In this document: positions 1 to 7,000 of the stretch, piece after piece | How positions within the stretch are numbered: position 1 is the stretch's first letter | How the letters are laid out: the number at the start of each line of letters is the position of its first letter | NCBI GenBank assembly: GCA_011046175.1 | Contig: DSBB01000175.1 | Span: 1 to 9,462, forward strand | Length of the DNA: 9,462 nt | DNA from: Candidatus Hydrogenedentota bacterium | GTDB taxonomy: Bacteria; Hydrogenedentota; Hydrogenedentia; Hydrogenedentales; CAITNO01 | Direction: 5' to 3' | Notes under the pieces: generated by a model | Databases searched by the model: none | What the model saw: the letters and a program-made list of their open reading frames with translations, nothing else | What the model was told of the DNA's origin: nothing | Translations under genes and position numbers: made by a program

Positions 1-2
1 AA

Positions 3-656
3 AGCGCCACCGGCTTCGAATTCGTGTATCATCTGAACTTATACTGGGGCATGAACCGACGCCAGGCGCGGGTCGCCGCCGAGAACGCCTGCGATCTGAC
101 CCGTATGGCCGAACGCATGCACGATCCCATTGACACCTACAGCAAGGGCATGCGTCAGCGCATAAAGATAGCGCAGGCGTTGAGCGCGTGTCCGGAACTG
201 TTGTTTCTTGATGAACCGATGAACGGCTTGGACCCCCGCGGACGCGATGAAATGTATGCGTTGATACAATCGCTTGCCGCCGCGGGCATGACCGTGGTGG
301 TGTCCAGCCATATCTTGTACGAAATAGAGCGTATCACCGACAGTGTTGCGCTGATATTCAAAGGGTCGCTTCTGGCCCAGGGACGGGTGCGCGACATACG
401 CGACCTCATTGACAAGCATCCGCACGCCATTCGCGTGCAGACGGGCTTGCCGCGGGCGGCGGCGGCGCCGTTCGTCGCCTGTCCGGAGGTTACGTCGGTT
501 GATTTCGAGGAGACGGCGTTTGTTATGCGAACGCACAACCCCAATCTGTGCTACGACATGCTGAACGACATGGTGCTGCGCGGCGAAAACAATATACACG
601 GCATTGAATGCGCCGACGACAGCCTGCAATCCGTTTTTGATTATCTGACGCGGTAA
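3..656 (+). CDS. ABC transporter ATP-binding protein, 5'-truncated by window edge
   Basis: This is the nucleotide-binding subunit of an ABC transporter; it would sit on the cytoplasmic face and hydrolyse ATP to drive the adjacent permease. The frame is open from the first complete codon, so the true start and the Walker A loop lie outside the window. Visible in order are the signature motif SKGMRQ (about 141-158), typical of ABC-2 drug/antibiotic and Gld-type exporters in place of LSGGQ; Walker B LLFLDEP with the catalytic Glu (198-218); the D-loop GLDP (225-236); and the switch His in SSHILYE (His codon 309-311). A C-terminal stretch of about 90 residues follows, as is common in this subfamily. 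An internal GTG at 24 is not the start, because sequence of the same family continues upstream of it. The stop TAA at 654-656 is 11 bases before the permease gene, so the two are co-transcribed. The substrate cannot be told from the sequence. Confidence 0.93.
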   Translation, partial: SATGFEFVYHLNLYWGMNRRQARVAAENACDLTRMAERMHDPIDTYSKGMRQRIKIAQALSACPELLFLDEPMNGLDPRGRDEMYALIQSLAAAGMTVVVSSHILYEIERITDSVALIFKGSLLAQGRVRDIRDLIDKHPHAIRVQTGLPRAAAAPFVACPEVTSVDFEETAFVMRTHNPNLCYDMLNDMVLRGENNIHGIECADDSLQSVFDYLTR

Positions 657-667
657 GGAGAACTGGC

Positions 668-1648
668 ATGACCGCGCAACACGAGGACCACATGAATACG
701 ACAAACAACAGTCGGGAGACGGGATTGACGGATGCGGTTCCGCAAGCGGCCGCGCCGACCGCGGACACACCGCCAACCCGTTTGCTTCCCGACTGGCTGC
801 GACCGGGAAACCAGCCCGCGCGCGGCGGATATGCGGTGGCGCTTCGGGCGTCCTGCGGCCACGCGCTGGTCATGCTGACCCGGCGCAAACGCCTGTTGCT
901 GGCGGCCATCATCGCCTTCCTGCCGGTGTTGATTCCCATAGCGTTGGCGTTCTTGTCAACGTCGCGCTTTGCGGAATCGGGCAACGAGGTGTTTGTGCGG
1001 CTTATAGAAGAGCTGCACATCAATGTGTTCGCCCCGCTGCTTGCCCTTTTCTTTGCCGGAATGCTGGTGGCGGAAGATATCGAGGCGCGCACCATGCCCT
1101 ATATTCTAACGCGCCCGCTGCCGCGTTCCGCATGGGTGATCGGGCGGTTTTGCGCGTTCATGATTGTCGCCTCCGCCATTTTACTGATTTCGGCGGCGCT
1201 CACCTTCGGCGCATCCACAATCCATGAGAACCTCTCCATAAGCAATCCCATTGACATTTACCTGTTGTGTCATTATCTGGCGGTTATGGTCATGGCGCTT
1301 CTTGCTTACGGCGCGTTTGCCGTGTTTCTCGGCGCATTTACCAAGCGTCCCATTGTGTACGGCGTGATTCTGCTTTACGGCTGGCAGCGGCTCGCCACAC
1401 AGATTCCCGGTCTGGTGGATTTTTTCACCATCAAAAAATATACGGACGCGCTCTTGCCCGTCATGGCGACGCAACGCCATGTGGTGCAGATTCAGACGGC
1501 CATAGGCAGTTTTGAGCGGGAGGTGTTCCAGGTCAGCGCGGCCAAGGCCGTAATGGCGTTGTTGTTCATCATGGCCGCGTCCCTGCTTGCCACCATTATT
1601 GCCGTAACCTGTCGCGAGTACGCCGCCGACCGCGCCGCCGGAGGTTGA
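668..1648 (+). CDS. ABC-2-type transporter permease subunit
   Basis: A 326-residue inner-membrane protein and the probable partner of the ATPase just upstream. Six hydrophobic segments can be seen near residues 76-98, 117-135, 158-182, 200-223, 228-245 and 294-314, the usual count for ABC-2 permeases. The loop after the second segment carries EDIEARTMPYILTRPLPR; an acidic E-x-x-x-x-T-x-x-x-L-x-x-P-x-x-R pattern at this place is typical of ABC-2 permeases (GldF/NatB/YhaP-like). The first 75 residues are hydrophilic, rich in Pro, Ala and Thr, and presumably cytoplasmic; this is longer than usual. The start ATG at 668 has an AGGAG at 656-660 with a 7-base spacer. An ATG at 692 has a weaker GAGGA only 4 bases away and would shorten the tail by 8 residues. 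Permease identity is well supported by hydropathy and operon position; the substrate is unknown. Confidence 0.85.
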   Translation: MTAQHEDHMNTTNNSRETGLTDAVPQAAAPTADTPPTRLLPDWLRPGNQPARGGYAVALRASCGHALVMLTRRKRLLLAAIIAFLPVLIPIALAFLSTSRFAESGNEVFVRLIEELHINVFAPLLALFFAGMLVAEDIEARTMPYILTRPLPRSAWVIGRFCAFMIVASAILLISAALTFGASTIHENLSISNPIDIYLLCHYLAVMVMALLAYGAFAVFLGAFTKRPIVYGVILLYGWQRLATQIPGLVDFFTIKKYTDALLPVMATQRHVVQIQTAIGSFEREVFQVSAAKAVMALLFIMAASLLATIIAVTCREYAADRAAGG

Positions 1649-1723
1649 ACTGGAACGATACGGCTTCGTTGTCCGGCAAAGAGAGGGGGACGCGCGCGGG
1701 AGACGGAGCCAACCGCCGGGGGG

Positions 1724-2206
1724 TTATTCGTATGCCTGCACCTCGTCGTGAATGTATTCCAGTTGTATGCCCGCCTGGCGGAACATTTCTTCCGACTCCG
1801 CGCCGTCGTGGTAGCGGCGCTCGCAGACCACGCGCCGGATGCCGCAGTTGATGATAAGCATGGCGCATACCCGGCACGGCGTCATGCGGCAATACAAGGT
1901 GGCGCCTTCTATGCTGACACCGAGCCGCGCCGCCTGGGCGATGGCGTTCTGCTCGGCATGCACCGTCCGCACGCAATGTTCGGTTATGGAGCCGTCCTGG
2001 TGAAGCATCTTTTTCATCTGATGCCCCACATCGTCGCAATGGGGAAATCCCTTGGGCGAGCCGACATAACCCGTAACCAGCAGCGTGCAATCCCGCGCGA
2101 TGACGCAACCGCTGCGCCCACGGCTGCACGTGGCGCGCTTGGCTATGGCGTTGGCCACTTCCATGAAATATTCGTCCCACGTGGGACGTTTGTATTTTTC
2201 AGTCAT
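1724..2206 (-). CDS. dCMP deaminase family protein (zinc-dependent cytidine/deoxycytidylate deaminase)
   Basis: A 160-residue cytoplasmic enzyme of the cytidine/deoxycytidylate deaminase fold. Family members such as ComEB and T4 dCMP deaminase convert dCMP to dUMP, feeding thymidylate synthesis. The catalytic zinc site is complete: HAE at residues 83-85 (His ligand, Glu proton shuttle) and PCRVC at 110-114 (Cys111 and Cys114). The segment GYVGSPKGFPHCDDVGH (46-62) is the substrate-side signature of the dCMP branch, normally YNGxPxGxPHCxE. Extra Cys/His residues near 27, 34 and 78 may bind a second, structural zinc as in T4-type enzymes. The length is normal. The start is set at the ATG 2204-2206 because a GGAG (2216-2219) lies 9 bases upstream; an in-frame TTG at 2221 overlaps that site and has no site of its own. 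It is the last gene of the pcs-nadK operon, 20 bases after nadK. A dCMP rather than cytidine or riboflavin-type substrate is inferred. Confidence 0.92.
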   Translation of the reverse strand: MTEKYKRPTWDEYFMEVANAIAKRATCSRGRSGCVIARDCTLLVTGYVGSPKGFPHCDDVGHQMKKMLHQDGSITEHCVRTVHAEQNAIAQAARLGVSIEGATLYCRMTPCRVCAMLIINCGIRRVVCERRYHDGAESEEMFRQAGIQLEYIHDEVQAYE

Positions 2207-2226
2207 ACAAGAATACTCCAACGTTC

Positions 2227-3015
2227 CTAAAAGGGCTCGTCCAGTTTTGTTACCGGTTCACACGTCATAATAATGGCGCTTTGCGCGTGCCTGCGAACGA
2301 ACAGCCGGTCGTTGCGCTCAAGCATTACATATTCCGTCGAGTTGTCAAATGCGAGTGTTGCCGGTCCGCGGGTGATCTGAAAGACGGTCTCCGCGTCCTG
2401 CGGCAAGACCAGATGATTGACGGGATGGGTGGTCGCCTTGAAGGCGATGCCCATCCCCTGCGTAAAAATTCCTTTGGTAATCGCCTTGAAATAGGCGGTG
2501 CTGCCGAAGGCGGTGCATGCGACAAACCCGTCGCTGATAATTTCCACGCCGTTTTCAAAAGGCGCGTCGTTAATCCACATCTTGAAACGAACGGCGCTGT
2601 TAATGCGCCCCATGTGGACATTGATCTCGTTCAGACACGTGAGATGAAAGTCCGGTTCCTTGCGTTTTTGCCCGGAATAGACGGCGCATTCCAATTTCAT
2701 ATAGGCGTTGCGCACCAGCGCATTTTTCGCCAAGGCGTCAAGCACTTCTTCGGGCGGCCGCGGAATGCATCGGTGGCCGCGCCGACTGTTGAGAATGGGC
2801 GCTTTCGGCACGCCCGGCCATGCGAACTCAGCCGACAACAACGTGCCGTCGCCGCCGTAGCAAATGACCACGTCCGGTTTTTCCCGGGTCAATTCAAGCG
2901 TCTTGTAACGCGCCAGCAACGGCTTCAGTTTTTCCGATTCCTCGCCGAACAGCGCCACGCGGCAGGGCGCGGCGTTTTGTGCCGCGGTCTTTTTTCTTTG
3001 GGATGCCATATTCAC
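2227..3015 (-). CDS. nadK: NAD kinase (NAD(+)/NADH kinase family)
   Basis: Phosphorylates the 2'-OH of the NAD adenosine ribose to make NADP, in the cytoplasm. The 262-residue product carries the family hallmarks in order: GGDGTLL at 54-60 (with the catalytic Asp56), the conserved NE pair at 129-130 followed by INVH, and DGFVACTAFGSTAY at 162-175, matching the usual DGxxxSTPxGSTAY. HPVNHLVLP (197-205) stands where most NAD kinases have HSLSxRPLV. The stretch after GGDGTLL is divergent: instead of the usual G-I-N-x-G-x-L-G-F-L-T it reads ILNSRRGHRCIPRPPEE (74-90). The GTG at 3013-3015 has a GGAA about 7 bases upstream; the ATG at 3007-3009, two codons in, is an equally possible start. The gene begins 20 bases after pcs and ends 20 bases before the dCMP deaminase gene, so the three are probably one transcript. 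Confidence 0.92.
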   Translation of the reverse strand: MNMASQRKKTAAQNAAPCRVALFGEESEKLKPLLARYKTLELTREKPDVVICYGGDGTLLSAEFAWPGVPKAPILNSRRGHRCIPRPPEEVLDALAKNALVRNAYMKLECAVYSGQKRKEPDFHLTCLNEINVHMGRINSAVRFKMWINDAPFENGVEIISDGFVACTAFGSTAYFKAITKGIFTQGMGIAFKATTHPVNHLVLPQDAETVFQITRGPATLAFDNSTEYVMLERNDRLFVRRHAQSAIIMTCEPVTKLDEPF

Positions 3016-3035
3016 GTTTGTTTTCCGGCAACAGC

Positions 3036-3779
3036 CTAGAGGGGCATCGCCGGTTTGTCCTTATGTTTGCGCCGTAACGTCAGCCAAAAACTGAACGCAA
3101 AGTAATAAAGCACGTAGAAGAACGAAATCAATGTAAGCGTTTCATGCCCCTCCGGATAGAGCGCCAGCGCCGTCAGCAGCATGACAGCCCACACAAGCCC
3201 GAGCGCAATGTTGACGGGACGGAGGATGGGCGTCCGGCTCGGGTATAAATAATGCACGGGAATAAACACGCCCAACGCGCAGAGCAACAGCAGCGCGGCG
3301 TTGACCTGCCAGGGCCAGGGAAGCAGAAAAAGATAAAACACCGCCACGTTCCAGTAGGAGGGGAACCCGGTGAACGTGTGGTCTTCCGTTTTGGCGTCAA
3401 TCCGGCAGAATTGATAAGCCGACGCCAACAGAATAAGGAACGCCACGGGCAGACGCCAACGCACGGGAAGTATGTCACCATGCAACAGGAAGTACGCCGG
3501 CACAAGCACGTACGTGAAATAGTCCATGATGTTGTCAAGCAACGCCCCGTCGAACTGCGGCAGATAATGTTTCACACGGAATTTGCGCGCCAGCGCGCCG
3601 TCCACGCCGTCTATGCCCGTCGTCACCGCCATCCAGAACAGCGCAAGGATATATCTTTCATTTGCCGTGGCGCTCATTGCCAGCAGTCCAAATACGGCGC
3701 CCGAGGCAGTGAACAAATGCACGCCCCAAGCGCTTACAATGGCCGCCGGTCGTCTGTTTGGTTGCAACGCAGTCTCCAA
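3036..3779 (-). CDS. pcs: Phosphatidylcholine synthase (CDP-alcohol phosphatidyltransferase family)
   Basis: Pcs joins choline to CDP-diacylglycerol to give phosphatidylcholine and CMP at the inner membrane (Pcs pathway, independent of methylation). With the chosen start the product has 247 residues and about eight hydrophobic segments. The metal-binding motif is D57-x-x-D60-G-x-x-A-R65 followed by twelve residues, then G78-x-x-x-D82-x-x-x-D86. The twelve-residue spacing, in place of the eight found in most CDP-alcohol transferases, is characteristic of Pcs. Supporting family-like stretches are DYFTYVLVPAYFL just after the motif and FTGFPSYWNVAVFYLF further on. Start choice: a TTG at 3777-3779 has an AAAGGA (3787-3792) exactly 7 bases upstream, while the longer TTG start at 3812 has no ribosome site and would sit almost on the predicted transcription start. 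It is the first gene of the operon with nadK and the deaminase. The substrate is inferred from family resemblance; a related alcohol is possible. Confidence 0.85.
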   Translation of the reverse strand: METALQPNRRPAAIVSAWGVHLFTASGAVFGLLAMSATANERYILALFWMAVTTGIDGVDGALARKFRVKHYLPQFDGALLDNIMDYFTYVLVPAYFLLHGDILPVRWRLPVAFLILLASAYQFCRIDAKTEDHTFTGFPSYWNVAVFYLFLLPWPWQVNAALLLLCALGVFIPVHYLYPSRTPILRPVNIALGLVWAVMLLTALALYPEGHETLTLISFFYVLYYFAFSFWLTLRRKHKDKPAMPL

Positions 3780-3786
3780 AAACGGT

Positions 3787-3792
3787 TCCTTT
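3787..3792 (-). promoter_or_regulatory. Ribosome binding site that decides the pcs start
   Basis: Reads AAAGGA on the minus strand, with 7 bases between it and the TTG at 3779. It supports that unusual TTG as the start of pcs rather than the in-frame TTG at 3812, which would place this site inside the coding region. Confidence 0.6.
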
Positions 3793-3821
3793 CCGCCCTT
3801 GACACATTTCAATACGCAGTG

Positions 3822-3851
3822 ATTCTAGCACGAATTGACCGAGCGCGTCTA
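3822..3851 (-). promoter_or_regulatory. Candidate sigma70-type promoter of the pcs-nadK-dCMP deaminase operon
   Basis: On the minus strand a TAGAAT (3822-3827, five of six matches to the -10 consensus) is preceded at 18 bases by TAGACG (3846-3851, four of six matches to -35). Transcription would start near 3814, giving a leader of about 35 bases before the chosen pcs start. Prediction by eye only. Confidence 0.4.
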
Positions 3852-3867
3852 TTGCATGACGCCGGTG

Positions 3868-3980
3868 AAAAGCCCCTCGAGTTCGCCTCTATTTTCGACA
3901 TGGGAAGTAATGGGGCGACGGTTTTCGCCTTCCGGCGCGCAACCGATTCGTTATCGTGTATAATTTAGACAGGGGCTTTT
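3868..3980. repeat. Widely spaced perfect 10-bp inverted repeat in the divergent promoter region
   Basis: AAAAGCCCCT at 3868-3877 and its exact reverse complement AGGGGCTTTT at 3971-3980, with 93 bases between the arms. The right arm lies just after the TATAAT of the rightward gene, the left arm upstream of the leftward promoter. The arms could be paired binding sites for a regulator or could be chance; the pairing does not extend beyond 10 bp apart from one possible G-U. Confidence 0.35.
3959..3964 (+). promoter_or_regulatory. Perfect -10 box (TATAAT) upstream of the giant protease gene
   Basis: An exact TATAAT about 70 bases before the start codon, preceded directly by TG. No hexamer resembling TTGACA is found 15-19 bases upstream, where the sequence is GC-rich, so transcription may need an activator or another sigma factor. 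It would give a leader of roughly 60 bases. Confidence 0.45.
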
Positions 3981-4020
3981 TCGACGCGCTGCGACAGAAA
4001 AACCGCTTCCGTCTTTGGGC

Positions 4021-4027
4021 AAAGGAG
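4021..4027 (+). promoter_or_regulatory. Strong ribosome binding site of the giant protease gene
   Basis: AAAGGAG followed by a 6-base spacer and the ATG at 4034. It fixes the start of the large frame and places a signal-peptide-like sequence at its N-terminus. Another ATG-started frame at 4015 (98 codons, different frame) begins upstream of this site and is not credible. Confidence 0.8.
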
Positions 4028-4033
4028 CATTTT

Positions 4034-7000
4034 ATGAATCAAATTTGGAAAATCGGCGAACAACACGCGGCGGCGCTGCTGGCGGCGTTTGCCTTATGCT
4101 GTGTTTCGCCGGGAGCGGCGTCGGAAACGCCGCAATTATACACGGGCGAAATTCGCTGCACGGATTCCATCGAACCGGCGGACGATCACGCTCTCCCTTT
4201 CGGCGTGATTCAATTGCATCATCAGCGAACGGAAGGGGCGCGCATAGAAAATGTAAGCGACCGTTACGACCTGACCATACACAGTTTGTTTATGGGCGGC
4301 TGGTATTATGAAAATTTCGAGGACGGCGAGGCGCAGGACTGGCAGGTTGACAACGAGGATTTCTGGTCAATAACAGAAGGCGCTTACCGCGCATGGGCGC
4401 GAAGGCCGGAAACATGGATGCATGCGCGCTATGGCGGCGTGACATGGCGCGACCTTTCCGCCGCAACCCGCACATGGCGCGCCGGCAGCCAAAGTTACAC
4501 AACCGTGCTGTTTGTCCGGGCCACCGCCGATTTTGATCTTGGCATGGATACCGGCAGCGGTTACGCCCTCGGCGTGGGCAACTCGGCATTCTGGGTGGGC
4601 AAACTGGTGGGCGGCCAGTTTGCGATGTTGCAGAATTGGGTGTACTGCCCGGAATTGAACGGGGACGGCGCGCCGAATGTCGTCGCCTTCAGCGTCGAGG
4701 AAACGCGGATGCGCGTGTATATCAACGGCGTACTCGTCTGGACGGGCGCCGACGCCTCCATCCTGACGCCCGGTCTTGTTGGCGTGGGGGGATACAGTGG
4801 CGCTGAAGACGCCGAGACGATTCACTACTTTGATTATGTCATGGTTGCGCCGCCCCGCGCTGATGACGGCGACATGACCGCGCGCGGTGACGCGCAAGAC
4901 GCGCCTGAAACGTCGAATGCTGCCGTTGATATATGCGTTCAACCGACGCTGACACATGATGCGGAAAATGCCGCCCAAGGGAGCGGCGTCATTCTGGCAG
5001 AGGCGGGTCCGTTTCTTGTTGTGAATGCGCCGGCTCTTCCCCGCGTCCTTTCCCCCGGCGAGTTTCTTGACTTGGAAATGGCGTTTATCCCGGAAACCGC
5101 GGGGGCGCATTACAATCAACTTGTCATTGTCAGCGACGCGGCAAATCAGTCGGAGCAAATAATTGTCGTTACAGGCGAGGGATACGAACCGATTCATATC
5201 GAGCATGCGCCCATCGGCAATATGACAGACGCCGTTCCCGAATATCCGGTCGCCGCGCGCATCACATCGTTGCACGGACTGGCGCGCGCGGAAGTCCACT
5301 GGCGCGTCAACGCCGGAACATACGCAATTGACGCCCTCGATCTCGTGGGCGAAGACCTGTATGAGTTTGTAATTCCCGCGCAAGTCATCGGCGCCACGGT
5401 GTGTTATTACCTTGAATGCGAAGACACGCAGGGCGCCGTGGCGCATGCGCCTGTCCCCGGCGGTGAGGCGCCCTATTGCTTCATGATCGAAGGGACGCCC
5501 GGCCTCTCGGTTGCGCCCGCGTCGCTGCATTATGTCCTGACGCCGGGCAGCGAGGAAACGCTTCAGATTGAATTAACCAATACGGGCACATGGCCTGCGG
5601 ACTGGAGCGTGTACGCAACACCCCGGTCCGAAACGACAAAAAAAGCCCCGGCGCCTGAAATGGACAGCGGCAACGACAGCACCGCGCCCGACTGGACGGC
5701 GGCGCATTCGCCGGACACGTTGTTGGTGGGATTCAAACCCGGCGTGGAAAAAGCGGCGATCAGTGACATACATGACAAATCGGGCGGGATTCCGTTGCAT
5801 CAATACCGGCGAATTTCCGCCGAAGTCGTGACTGTTAGCCCGGACAAAGACATCGAATCGGTCGCGGAAACATACCTGCGGCACGACGCCGTCGCTTATG
5901 TGGAGCCAAACTACCGGGTGTACGCTACGCGCCGACCGGACGACCCGCGTCTGCCGGAGTTGTGGGCTTTGGAAAACACCGGGCAGGCGGGCGGCACGGC
6001 GGGCGCGGACATTTCGGCGATTGACGCATGGGATGTTTCCACAGGAAGTCAGGAAATTGTGGTGGCGGTCATAGATACGGGCATTGACTATCATCATCCC
6101 GATTTGGCGGCGAATATGTGGGTGAACTCCACGCCGACATTTGGCGATATTCACGGCGCGCGCTGGACAAACGGCGACGGGACGGTTACCAATGGCGATC
6201 CCATGGATGACCACAGTCACGGAACGCACTGCGCCGGAACCGTGGGCGCCGTGGGAAACAACGGCCTCGGCGTGGCGGGCGTAAACTGGAATGTGCGGCT
6301 CATGGCGCTGAAGTTCCTGAATGCCGCCGGCTCCGGTTATCTGGCCGACGCGGTAAGCGCCTTGGAATACGCCATCGAGAAGGGCGCCCATGTTACCGGC
6401 AACTCCTGGGGCGGCGGAGGATACAGCCGCACACTGAAGGACATGATCGCCGTTGCGGAACAGGCGGAACAGCTGTTTGTGGCGGCGGCGGGAAACAGCA
6501 ACGAAGACGTTGACGCGACGCCTTTCTATCCCGCGTGCTATGACAACCCGAACGTGCTGTCCGTGGCGGCGAGCGACAACAAGGACAATCGCGCCGGCTT
6601 CAGCAACTACGGCGCGAAAGGCGTTGATCTTGCCGCGCCGGGCGTGGGCATTCTGAGCGCCATTCCGGGCGGGAGTTACGGTTTCAAGAGCGGCACGTCA
6701 ATGGCGACCCCGCATGTGGCGGGCGCGGCGGCCCTGTTGCTTTCGATGCGTCCCGAGACGCCCTGCCACGTGTTGAAAACGTGGCTTCTGGACAGTGTGG
6801 ACATATTGCCGCAATGGGAAGGGGCGACTTTGACGGGCGGAAGATTGAACGTCGCCACGGCGATTGACATGGCGGGCGTATCATGGCTTGACGCGGTTCC
6901 TACGCAGGGAACGTTGGCGCCCGGTGAACATGTTTATGTGTCGGCAACAGCCCGCGCTGCGGATATGGTGGACGGTCAATACGAGGAGGCGCTGCTGTCG

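Noticed and set aside
39..776. Minus-strand open frame of 245 codons over the ABC genes
   Set aside because: The plus strand carries the ABC signature, Walker B and H-loop in the ATPase; the reverse product is low-quality and Arg/His-rich.
1649..1723. Possible bidirectional terminator between the converging permease and deaminase genes
   Set aside because: Only a 4-bp AACC/GGTT stem around a GC-rich loop, with no T-run on either strand.
2281..3039. Plus-strand open frame of 252 codons opposite nadK
   Set aside because: The minus strand encodes clear NAD kinase motifs (GGDGTLL, GSTAY); the plus product has no recognisable family.
3835..3863. Plus-strand TTGACC as a -35 box
   Set aside because: No reasonable -10 hexamer at 15-19 bases downstream; the TATAAT at 3959 is far too distant.
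3252..3968. Plus-strand open frame of 238 codons opposite pcs and the intergenic region
   Set aside because: The minus strand encodes the CDP-alcohol transferase motif and membrane segments; the plus product is rich in Gln/Arg/His and ends just after the rightward -10 box.
4085..4105. Lipoprotein signal (two Cys after the hydrophobic stretch of the giant protease)
   Set aside because: The residues before Cys22 and Cys23 do not fit the lipobox; the AAS/E site fits signal peptidase I better.
4367..5530. Minus-strand open frame of 387 codons
   Set aside because: Fully antisense to the giant protease gene. Its translation is Arg/His-rich with no recognisable domain, an artefact of GC-rich third positions in the sense gene.
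5573..6391. Minus-strand open frame of 272 codons opposite the protease domain
   Set aside because: The sense strand here encodes the S8 propeptide and the Asp/His catalytic motifs; the antisense product has no recognisable family.
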